Assembly (NCBI GenBank): GCA_025617745.1
Contig: CM046859.1
Location: 26,401,371-26,465,370 of the forward strand
DNA length: 64,000 nt
Source: Heliocidaris erythrogramma
Lineage: Eukaryota > Echinodermata > Echinoidea > Camarodonta > Echinometridae
Reading direction: 5' to 3'
The notes under the pieces are model-generated. The model was not told the origin of the DNA, did not search any database, and saw only the letters and a program-made list of their open reading frames with translations. A program made the position numbers and the translations under genes. Below are positions 9,027 through 18,473 of the stretch, piece by piece. Within the stretch, counting starts at the first letter, position 1. Every line of letters starts with the position of its first letter.

Positions 9027-11166
9027 AACCCCTCAAAAAAAGTTCTGCAATTCAACTTTGAGCCTTGATATCTTTTTGGCGGCTTTTTAATCATAATTGA
9101 TTTTTTGATCATTGGAAAGTTCATTTATCCTCCTTCACATCCATGCCCCATTTGTAATGGTTATGTCATCATTGAATGCACAGCACCCCTGAATAGAGGG
9201 AAAAGTCAAAAGTCAAAAGTTGCAAATTGAATGGCTATCTTGGCTATTGTCTATTGCATTTGTTGCAATGTCGGGTGTGTGTGAATGATGTTGAATGGGT
9301 CATGAATGATTAAACAAGTTTATTTCCTGTTTGGTAGATGAAATGTGCCTTGCACAAGCTTTATGCTTGGCAGTGCTTACTTTTAAAAAGTAGCTGTTCG
9401 CGTATGTTAACATGCCACGTCTATCAAATGTTGAGAAGGCTCGAGCAATCGGCCAAATCGAAGCCGGTATTCCCCAAAGAGAAGTTCCTACTCAATTTGG
9501 AGTGAGTCCCAGTACCATCTCTAGATTATTGGCAAAGTTCCGGGAAACTGGGGATGTCAAGGACAGACCAAGGAGTGGTCGTCCAAAGAAGACAACCCAA
9601 CAAGAAGACCGCTTCCTGACCCTTTCTGTCCTGCGGAATCGAAGGTTATCTTCCAGGAACCTGCAAGGACGATTTGCTCGAAGATTTGCCAAGCGACTCT
9701 CCAACCAGACCATCAGGAACAGACTTCACACAGCCAATTTAAGAGCTCACAAGGCAGCAAGAAGACCTGCACTTTCGGCCTTGCATCGTCATTCCCGTCA
9801 ACGCTGGTGTTTGCAACATCTTCGATGGAACCGGGAAATGTGGCAGAATGTCCTTTTTACAGATGAATCCAGATTCTGCTTGAGGAAACTGGACGGAAGG
9901 GTGAAAGTGTGGCGTCACCGTGGGGAACGATTCGCTGACTGCTGCATCGACCGGGTAACAGCGTTTGGAGGAGGCAGTGTTATGGTGTGGGGTGGCATAT
10001 CTGCTGAGGGAAAGACACAGCTTATCATCGTTGATGGAAACCTGACACCAGAGAGAAACCGAGACAGCATTCTTCGGCCAGAGGTCATCCCATACATCTT
10101 TGACCAAACGCCATCGTCCACGATGACAACGCCCGCCCACACTGAGCAAGGATCATCACCGAATACCTGCAGGAGGAGGCAGTGACGAGGATGGATTGGC
10201 CTGCGAACAGCCCTGACTTGAACCCAATCGAGCACCTGTGGGACCAGCTTGGCCGTGCTGTACGCGCCAGAGTGACAGATCACACTACACTGGCTGAGTT
10301 GCGACAGATCCTTATCGAAGAGTGGAACCTCATCCCACAGCAACGCATCACCAGGCTGGTGACAAGCATCAGGAGGAGATGCCAGGCTGTCGTAGCTGTA
10401 TTCGGATCTTCTACTCGCTACTGAACTTCTGATCCTTTGCTTTTCCACATTTGATGTGCATGTTACTCAATAAAAAGTGCCAAACATTTTGTCATTTGCA
10501 AATTTGTGTATTTGTGTTTGTTTTTGTTTCGTTAGAGAGGGGAGAGAGAGTTAAAGAACATGAGTTCACATCAAGAAAGGGGAATGTATTTGTTGAAGTG
10601 AAAAGCAATCCAAGAGAAGAGGAGAGTTTGTGTTGCTTATGTTTCTGTGATAGGGTTGCTGAGGGAAGACTTTTTTCCCCGCCGCAGTTGTGTACTGCTA
10701 AGGTGGAAACTTGCAATATTCTGCATGAAACCAAAACACAATATTAATGTTATCACAATCAGTTGCTGATTAAAACACATTCCATCTTAAAACAAAAGAA
10801 TAATTCCACTTCAAAATCACTGAAAACAATATTTGTCCACCAAACAAGGGATTACAGCAGAAACATGCACACCTAATACAAAATTTAAAAAACCAAAAGG
10901 AACAAAAACAAAGAAACAAAACCTTTCATGCCAGTTAAGAACTCAGTGTGAACAATAACAGTGCATTTTGCAACTTTTCACTTTTGACTTTGCCCTATAT
11001 TTAGGTGCACTGGACATTCCGTGATTACATAATCAATACAAATGTGGTATCATTGTGAAGGTGAATAAACAAGCTTTACAATGAAATGAAACTTGATGAT
11101 GATCATACAGTTACTAGAGAGATATAAATGCTTAAACTTGAATTGCAGAACTTTTTTTGAGGGGTT
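9027..11166. mobile_element. Tc1/mariner element with about 200-bp terminal repeats
   Basis: Ends are AACCCCTCAAAAAAAGTTCT and its complement, each abutting a TA (9025-9026, 11167-11168), the Tc1/mariner target. Inverted similarity continues inward about 200 bp (for example GGGAAAAGTCAAAAGTCAAA near 9199 and its complement near 10970). The 2140-bp length exceeds the usual 1.3-1.7 kb because of the long repeats and about 500 bp after the transposase. A polyadenylation signal (AATAAA, 10469-10474) follows the coding region. Confidence 0.88.
9412..10424 (+). pseudogene. Tc1-type transposase, broken by frameshift and stop
   Basis: DNA-cutting and joining enzyme of a Tc1 element. It opens MPRLSNVEKARAIGQIEAG, a helix-turn-helix region (TQFGVSPSTISRLL, residues about 27-41), then a GRPKK motif near residue 60. 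The first catalytic Asp is in FTDESRF (about residue 150). Around 10103-10110 one base appears lost, moving the frame; the second Asp (HDDNARPH) is in the new frame, and a TGA at 10143-10145 interrupts it. The final part, SPDLNPIEHLWD with the catalytic Glu, ends ... at TGA 10422-10424. Total length would suit a Tc1 enzyme of about 340 residues. Both lesions mean it is inactive. Confidence 0.88.
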
Positions 11167-11484
11167 TATATATATACATGTATATTACTAATTCCGATCA
11201 TAGGGGGAATCCTAACAATGCGGTTTATTCCTTCACAATAAAAAATTGGCGTTAAGGGGAATTTCGACGGGCGTTACGGGGAATCTTAACAATAGGCTGA
11301 GATAAAAGGATTCCCCCTATGGCTGCGAATAGAGTTATATATTTTTTTACGTTTTACAAAATCCTGGAAATTGCCCCAATATTAATGATAATGATGATAA
11401 TGATAATAATTATAATAATAATAATATTTAGACAAAGTCAACGAACCCTTCCGGCAAAACTGGGGGGGGGGGGGGGGGGGGAGG

Positions 11485-11640
11485 GGCTTTGGACGACTGG
11501 TGGCGTTCCAGTCAAATCGACGCGACCCGACGCTCCCAACACACCCTTTCGGTGAAAAAAAAAGGGGGGGGGGGCTTTGGACGAATGGTTGCGTTCCAGT
11601 CAACGCGACGCGGCGCTACCCACCCATTCGGTACAAGCCT
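11485..11640. repeat. GTCGCGTCGCG dispersed repeat, two inverted copies
   Basis: Two tandem copies (from GGGGCTTTGGACGACTGG and GGGGCTTTGGACGAATGG), each running through GTTCCAGTCAA, GACGCGAC and a pseudo-CCCTTTCGGT end. Orientation is opposite to the copies at 5041 and 8585. Long G runs precede them. Confidence 0.55.
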
Positions 11641-11724
11641 GCGCTAATTACGGCTGCCGGAACCCTTTGGAAGCGCATAGGGACGTTATATCATAATGTG
11701 ATATGGGCTATACAAGAACAGTGG

Positions 11725-11745
11725 TATTATTATTAGTAGTAGTAC

Positions 11746-11776
<31 letters not shown>

Positions 11777-11995
11777 CGTAGTTAAGATTGTAAAGATAAT
11801 CTTGCTATAACCACTATTTTTAATTCTTCTTTCTCTTCTTCCTCTTCCTCTTCTTGTTCTTGTTCTTGTTCTTGTTCTTCTTTAACTACTACTACTACTC
11901 CTACTACTGCTGCTGCTGCTGTTGCTGCTGCTAGTACTAATACTTCTCCTACTCATACTACTATTCGTAATACTAACAATAGCAATAATATTCAG
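11725..11995. repeat. Compound trinucleotide/hexanucleotide microsatellite
   Basis: Consecutive runs of AGT, then TTC/CTT, TTGTTC, ACT, TGC and further triplets. No reading frame here is credible. Confidence 0.9.
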
Positions 11996-12152
11996 GTTAT
12001 ATGCACTGCACATTTCCTTATCTTTACCTTAAGTTATATTTATGTTGCTCTCATGACGATGATTCAACAAAACAGCAGATGATATTGAGACGATTCAAGT
12101 TAATTCCCTGAATAACCATGTCAACTGTTTTTATCTGTTTGATCATCCTCAG

Positions 12153-12182
12153 AGCCGACACCCGACCCAAGTCTCTTCGATG
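12153..12182 (+). CDS. Candidate 30-bp linker exon, phase 1-1
   Basis: A long pyrimidine tract ending CATCCTCAG precedes 30 bases and a donor GTAGGT. In phase 1 the peptide is (E)PTPDPSLFD plus a Gly codon start, similar in composition to the other linker exons. Length is a multiple of three and both borders are phase 1. There is no independent support such as a duplicated copy, so this stays a candidate. Confidence 0.4.
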
Positions 12183-12384
12183 GTAGGTATTTCATTAGAC
12201 AAGTAGGATGGTCTCCAAATTCCACAGAATGAAAAATCTGTAAGGACACTACTTTTGATACGGAAATTTGTCCCATCAAAAAACATCATGCAATGGAGAC
12301 ACAACCTCGTCCTAGAGCTCTCGAAGCAGCCCACGGTTTAATACGAGCTTATAGTCAGAGTATTAGGCATTTTGCAGAAAACGA

Positions 12385-14515
12385 CATGAATATGCCCAAC
12401 TGTACAACTATACAACTGTCGAGTAGATATGTAGTTTTAACCAATCAGAACACAGGAAACTATACAATTGTACAACTGTGCAACCGTAAGGAGCTACGCA
12501 TGTATAGTTGCATAGTCGTATATTAAGCGGGCCAAAGTGCCATAATTACGTGCAACTATACATCCGTACCGCTGACGAGTAGATGTATAGCTTTAACCAA
12601 TCAGATACCAGGAAACTATACAACTATTCATCTACTCCCGCAGTCTGGAATAGATGTTTAGTTTCAGCCAATCAGATCCAAGGAAACTATACAATTATTT
12701 CATCTACTCCCGTAATCTCTAATAAATGTAAAGTTTTAACCAATCAAAGAGAAGAGGATATCAAAAAAGGAAAACACAAAGAAATACATAAGGAAAGAGA
12801 AGATGATATATTAAAGGAAGAACAAAGAAATGAATAAGGAAAAGAGGATAGATCAAAGGAAAAACAAAGAAATACATATATATCTTTGTCTTTCCTTTAA
12901 TCTATCTTCTTCTCTCTCCTTATGTATTTCTTTGTTTTTCCTTTTTAGCTCACCTGAGCCTAAGGCTCGAGTGAGCTATTGCGATGGAAATTTGTCCGTC
13001 GTCCGTCGTGCGTCGTCCGTTAACTTTTTACATTTTCATCTTCTTCTCCAAAACCCATGATCGGAATTCAACCAAACTTGGTAGGAATCATCCTTAGGGG
13101 TAGGGGACCCAAAGTTGCTAAAATGGTACATGTGGCCCCCAGGGGGCCCAGGGGGAGGGCCCCAATTGTAAAAGCTGTGGGGGTAACATACTGGAGGGGG
13201 GGGGGGGCGCTGCCAGGCAAAATGTACATTCTGATCCTCTTCTCCAAAACACATGATCGGAATTTAACCAAACTTGGTAGGAATCATCCTTAGGGGTAGG
13301 GGTACCAAAGTTGCTAAAATGGTACATGTGGCCCCCAAGGGGGCCCAGGGGGAAGGCCCCCAATTGTAAAAGCTATGTAAATTTCAAACATCTTCTTCTC
13401 CAGAACCAGGCATAGCTCAGACTTGGTATTGTGTATGGAGATACCTCTATAGATGAAGAATGAATGTTGTTCATGAAATTTCTCTGAGTGGCCCTATAGG
13501 GGCCCTATGGGGGTAACATACTGGAGGGGGCGCTGCCAGGCAAATTGTACATTCTGATCTTCTTCTCCAAAACACATGATCGGAATTCAACCAAACTTGG
13601 TAGGAATCATCCTTAGGGGTAGGGGATCCAAAGTTGCTAAAATGGTACATGTGGCCCCCAGGGGGCCCAGAGGGAGGGCCCCCAAGTGTAAAAGCTATGT
13701 AAATTTCAAACATCTTCTTCTCCAGAACCTGGAATAGCTCAGACTTGGTATATTGTGTATGGAGATGCCTCTATAGACGAAAAATAAAAGTTGTTCATGA
13801 ATTTTTCTGGGTGGCCCTATAGGGGAGGGGGTCTGTGGGGGTAACATACTGGAGGGGGAGGTGGGGCAAGTTGTCCGCCATCCATAAACTTTTAAAATTT
13901 TCAGCTTCTTCTCCAAAACCCATGATTGCAATTCAACCAAACTTGGTCGAAAGCTCAGACTTGGTATTGTGTCTAGAGGTACCTCTATAGATGAAGAATG
14001 AAAGTTGTTCATGAAATTTTTCTGGGTGGCCTTATAGGGGCCCCTGCACCAGATGTGAATTGATCCACCTCAGGTGAGCGTCGTGCCCCCTGGGGCTCTT
14101 GTTATATATAATATGCTCTTCTCTATCCTTATGTATTTCTTTGTCTTTCCTTTAACCTATCCTCTTGTCTCTCCTGGTGTATTTATCTGTTTTTCGTTTA
14201 TATAATTATGTTCTGTTCTTTCCTTATTTATTTCTTTGTTTTCCCTCTAATCTATTCTCTACTCTTTCCTTATGTATTTCTTTGTTGTTTTTTTCCTTTT
14301 TTGATATCATCTTCTCTTTGATTAGTTAAAACTATACATCTATTCGAGATTGCAGGGGTAGATGTATAGTTGTATAGTTTCCTGTGATCTGATTGGTTAA
14401 AACTATACATATATTCCAGACTGTGGTAGTTTCCTGTGATCTGATTGGTTAAAACTATACATCCATTCCAGACTGCGGGAGTTGATGTATAGTATACTAT
14501 ACAACTATCTTATAA
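12385..14515. mobile_element. Fold-back element with AACTATACA minisatellite arms
   Basis: The left arm (12385-12745) repeats a 65-80 base motif containing TAGTTTTAACCAATCAGA, GGAAACTATACAA and CATCTACTCC; the right arm (14300-14510) holds the complement (TGATTGGTTAAAACTATACA). Inside each lies a second mirrored block, AAGAAATACATAAGGAAA at left (12776-12860) and TCCTTATGTATTTCTTTG at right (14265-14285 and earlier). Together these make a nested palindrome around the repeat at 12949-14105. Confidence 0.6.
12949..14105. mobile_element. GAGCTCACCTGAGC-type dispersed repeat with internal tandem copies
   Basis: Starts TAGCTCACCTGAGCCTAAGG and ends CTCAGGTGAGCGTCGTG ... GGGGCTCTTG. Between them TCTTCTCCAAAAC-CATGATCGGAATTCAACC and the following block recur four times (near 13040, 13238, 13563, 13906) with CCGTCGTCCGTCGTGCG at the front. 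Repeats of this look are widespread in marine invertebrate genomes (from memory, not searched). The open frames here (13036-14012, both strands) are repeat artefacts. Confidence 0.6.
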
Positions 14516-15248
14516 TATAATACACTAAGGATTTCGGGCTCTTTTTTTTTTGGTTCAAATAGGCTCCTCCCCTGGCCCTTTCGGTCCCCGCCTTTTGGTA
14601 CCCACGGGTGGGGAAGGGTTCTTAGGGTGGTGGGAGGCACTTCTTGAGGGCTGACGTCCCGTCCATATTTCATAAATTCATTTTTAAACATTGAATTTCC
14701 GCAGGGAGTAGGCCTAATAATTCCACCAACCCATGAAGCGGGTTTGTAGCTTCAGGCCCAGCCAACCCATATACCTTTCCCTGTGAAGGGGAGCTATGCC
14801 AGAGAACAGCATGGCCATATATCCGCATGGCTTCAGTGTACAGTACAGTATTATACACACGTGTTAGATCGTTCGCACGTACGTGTACAGGTCATCATAC
14901 AGGTATAGAGTTACATCATTTGAAGCTTCATGGTCACACACACAGTTTAGTGTGTATGTTTCACGACGTTCGCTACCGGTAATTTGACACTTTGACACAG
15001 AAGAAAATTCCTTCGAAAATATTTCCATAATGATTATGAATACGTATAATGATATTAATCCCTTTTCCCCTCGCCCTGGGGGTGATGGGATGACTATGGA
15101 ATGGGGGAGCTGGAGGGGGGGGGGGGGGGGGGGGGTAGTAGGGGGGAAGTCAATCCGTCGGTCCTCCCAAGACCCATATAAGGGGGCCATAATCCCCCTG
15201 AAAATAAAATGACAAATTCATTTTTTCTCATTATTGCATCCTTTACAG

Positions 15249-15281
15249 GGGACGTACCGCTAATTATGGATGTTACTCTGA
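15249..15281 (+). CDS. Candidate 33-bp linker exon, phase 1-1
   Basis: The acceptor is strong (TTTTTTCTCATTATTGCATCC then TTTACAG). The donor, A|GTATTA, is weaker. In phase 1 it reads GDVPLIMDVTL followed by one base of the next codon. The symmetric phase fits the gene, but the composition is less Gly/Pro rich than the others. Confidence 0.27.
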
Positions 15282-15456
15282 GTATTAATAAACCACAGAA
15301 ACATGGCAAGATCAAATCGCTCCCTCTAGGTCTATGCATGGATATTCTACTCGAACATTATTATATCCATATCATCAATTTTCATCAAGATTAAAAGGAA
15401 TTTTCTTCAGAACTCATGCAAGCTTTGGATAAATAAGACATATTCACATGATCAGG

Positions 15457-15787
15457 GGCGGATCCAGAATTTAGTATAAGGCAGGGAAAACAAGTGCAGG
15501 TTTGTCAACTTTTGGAAAAGGCCGAGCTGGGGGGGGGGGGGGGGTGGCGAGAATTTTTTTTTTCGTCAGACCTAGAAAATTCGCTCAGGAGGGGGTGGTT
15601 ATGGGGGTCCCTCCATAATTCTCTGACAAGCAAAAAAAAGGTTTCATTCTAAAAGGGGGCGGGGGCACAATCAACAAAAGGGCGGATCGTCTATGGTCAA
15701 AATGCATACTTTCCTGCCATTGAACGGGGGGGGGGGGGGGGGATGGCACGGGCCAGAAGCACCCCCCCCCCCCGGGTCCGCCAATGG
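15457..15787. mobile_element. GGCGGATCCAG inverted-repeat element
   Basis: Left end GGGGCGGATCCAGAATTT and right end CCCGGGTCCGCCAATGG are loosely inverted. The body is rich in G runs (15529-15544, 15726-15742) and C runs (15763-15773). Confidence 0.45.
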
Positions 15788-15919
15788 ACATGTTGTAAAT
15801 ACTTCTTGGTAAAAATAACTTTAGCCGACTTATTTATTCACTTGATTATTGTAACAAATATACGGTACGGTGATTAATCATAAACACAGCTAGCGCCCGT
15901 GGATGTCCACGGGCTGCTT

Positions 15920-16080
15920 CTGCTAGTACAACTATACACGCGTAGCTCCTTACAGTTGCACAGTTGTATAGTTCTACATTATAGTTTCATGTGTTTTGAT
16001 TGGTTAAAACTATACATCTAGTCGCCATGCAGTTGTATAGTTGTACAGTTGGGCATAGTCGTTTTCCGCCTGTCATAGGT
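15920..16080. repeat. Inverted copy of the outer AACTATACA arm
   Basis: Reads TACACGCGTAGCTCCTTAC, ACAGTTGTATAGTT, TTGATTGGTTAAAACTATAC and AGTTGGGCATAGTCGTTTTC, the inverse complement of 12375-12520. It makes 12.37-16.08 kb one larger palindrome with the element at 12385-14515 near its left side. The spacer 14520-15250 shows no gene apart from the candidate exon at 15249. Confidence 0.6.
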
Positions 16081-16596
16081 CTATGGGTTGATTGTCTTCA
16101 CAGGCTTGATTGGGGCAGGTATAATGACATGATCGAAATGACGGTTTGAGTGAGCCAGGCATTAGGTCCCCTGCAAGTCATGTAAAAGCTGACTACGCTA
16201 ATAACACACTTTAAGCCCACCGCACACTATACGATCCGACTGCGATCCGATTTTCTAAGAAATCAAAATTGCATGAGATATGGAAATTTATATAAATACA
16301 TGTACACTCTTCCTGTTTGGGGTTCTGAATAATGATATCGATACTAGAAATCGAATATTTAGTGCTTTGCAAGGCCTTCGAGAGTAAAGGCCAACTCGGG
16401 TTCAAATCGTAGACAATCGCGCGAATGGTCTGACGTCAAGGAGGCTTGCAATACCACGAAATTTTGTTCTTATTCTACATGACTATTTACCCTCTATCAA
16501 TAAGATTTTTCATGTAAACAAATTTTTTAGGCTTTTACTCCCAGTGTTAAAGATCTTATGCTCGATCTGTAATGAAAATCACAAGTCAGAAAAAAT

Positions 16597-16670
16597 TGGA
16601 ACCAGCGGGATTCGAACCTGTCATCTACTGCTTGCCGGGCAGCGACTTAACCACCAGGCTATTCTGGTTC
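16597..16670 (-). tRNA. tRNA-like sequence (degenerate), copy 1
   Basis: On the minus strand: near-complementary ends (TGAACCA with TGGTTCC), A-box-like TAGCCTGGTGGTTAAG, anticodon-type stem GCTGC/GCAGT with loop CCGGCAA, B box GGTTCGAATCC, then a T run. The T stem pairs poorly and position 33 is C, so it is probably a tRNA pseudogene or the head of a tRNA-derived repeat. A second copy is split between 16879-16921 and 17500-17552. Confidence 0.45.
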
Positions 16671-16921
16671 ACGGCCAAGTCACGATGAACTGGAATCAAA
16701 TACCCAAGATCCTCTTCTTTCTGACTCATTAATATTCAACGGTCCGCCGTAGACACTTGTTAGTAAATGAAGAAGCTTAATGGGAGGAATTTTAATTTGT
16801 AAACAAATTTTGTAGGCTTTTACTCCCAGTGTTAAAGATCGTATGCTCGATCTGTAATGAAAATCACAAGTCAGAAAAAATTGGAACCAGCGGGATTCGA
16901 ACCTGTCATCTACTGCTTGCC

Positions 16922-17499
16922 TAGCCTTTTGACAAGGCCCTCGTGACTTGGCTATTTTTCTTGGCAAGTAAGCTAGTAGTGGCTGCATAACAAGACTAGC
17001 CGCCCAGCCCGGTGAATGCGCTATCGAGCGACGTGTCGCGATGGCCTTTTGGAACCTGGCTTGTATTTCTTATGTTATTTTTTGTTCCGAGCGAGGATCT
17101 GCTACCTTTTTGGTAGGAGCCAATCAGCGGACGTATCTTCGCATGACGTCAGCATAAATTTGGTATGAAATTCGCCTTCATCTCGAGCACTAGCTCGCTC
17201 GGCACGTACTGCACCCGGCGCAAGCTACATCAATCATGACCGAATGGAAAGCAAGCCCCGTAGAGACCGTTGTCATTGGTCGATAATCCTCGGTGTAGGC
17301 GTGTTAGCATACGAATGTCAACTCGTGAATAATTCATATCGGACGATGGAAACCCAGGTTCCAAAAGGCCTCGCGACTAAAGTCGCTCGATCGCGCGTTC
17401 ACCCCGGCCGTGTTGATTCTTTTCGTCGCTGGCTAGTCTCATCTCAGGCACAGCATGGCGAGGAAAATGGCCAAGTCACGAGGCCTTGTCAAAAGGCTA
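16922..17499. mobile_element. 578-bp inverted-repeat element with 9-bp target duplication
   Basis: Ends TAGCCTTTTGACAAGGCC and complement; imperfect inverted similarity extends about 135 bp inward (to TGGCCTTTTGGAACCTGG and its complement CCAGGTTCCAAAAGGCC). CTGCTTGCC is duplicated at 16913-16921 and 17500-17508, and the uninterrupted site is visible in the neighbouring repeat copy (16627-16635). A 9-bp duplication and long terminal repeats suit a non-autonomous Mutator-like element; no transposase is present. Confidence 0.8.
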
Positions 17500-17778
17500 C
17501 TGCTTGCCGGGCAGCGACTTAACCACCAGGCTATTCTGGTTCACGGCCAGGTCACGATGAACTGGAATCAAATACCCAAGATCCTCTACTTTCTCACTCA
17601 TTAATATTCAACGGTCCGCCGTAGACACTTGTTAGTAAATGAAGAAGCTTAATGGGAGGAATTTTAATTTGTAAACACTTTGTTACACTGGGAGTAAAAG
17701 CCTAAAAAATTTGTTTACAAATTAAAATTCCTCCTATTAAGCTTCTTCATTTACTAAGATTTTTCATGTTTGAACGAT

Positions 17779-17940
17779 TGTGATAACCGAGTGTTCATTA
17801 CTGAAATTTGCTTAATTATAGAGACATTCCAATGACAATTCCAGTCGAGTCCTTTCTAACGTTACATGGTCATCGCCATCTTTTATTCCAACCAACGTAG
17901 CTGGCGCTATGCCACTACAACCAAACGTTCAGATACCACA
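17779..17940 (-). repeat. 3' LTR
   Basis: 162 bp, base-for-base the same as 21987-22148 as far as I can compare by eye. Preceded on the minus strand by the polypurine tract at 17941-17958. Confidence 0.9.
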
Positions 17941-18473
17941 TTTCCTTCCCCCTCACTTTAGAAACAAGCATGTTTCTGTTTTCCTTAATCCTGACAGCCA
18001 AAAACAATTTACCCCCCAAAAATGATGTTTCAAATCTTCAAGAGTATACTAATCAACAGGTTGGCACCCTTCGAGTAATATAACCATCTTACAGAAATCA
18101 ACCAAATCATTTTTTTTTTACACTAAATAAATCCTATACTTTTGACTTCACATATCCTCTGCTGTATACCACAAAATACTATATTGATCTTTTTCCAGTT
18201 AGCCTTGTGCAAGATTTTGTCTTGTTAAACTGACAAAATACTGAAACCATACTACTTATTCACCACAAAAATAAAAACATATAAACATGCAAACTGCATA
18301 TACAAGTATACTGTTTACCTTATGGCACATACCTCATATATCAGGAGATACACTAACCCTTTTCTCCCCTCCCTCGCTTGAAATCCAAAATTCAAACTGC
18401 AAACCACTATTTTACCAGAAAAAAAAAACAAAAACAAAAACAAAACTAGAATTTAATTCGTCATGAGGACGAA

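Larger units (their letters stand above)
16515..17768. repeat. Tandem repeat of a tRNA-like-bearing unit, plus inverted end
   Basis: A unit of about 285 bp starting GTAAACAAATTTTTTAGGC and ending GGAGGAATTTTAATTT occurs at 16515-16795 and 16796-17670 (the second enlarged by a 578-bp insertion). At 17672-17755 the end is present in inverted orientation (GGGAGTAAAAGCCTAAAAAA ... TTAAGCTTCTTCATTTAC), so the block terminates in a palindrome. Confidence 0.72.

Noticed and set aside
9739..10448. Minus-strand open frames across the Tc1 coding region
   Set aside because: Antisense shadows of the transposase.
13036..14012. Several overlapping Gly/Pro-rich open frames on both strands
   Set aside because: They are frame shadows of the tandem GGGCCC-rich dispersed repeat, and similar peptides recur with each repeat copy.
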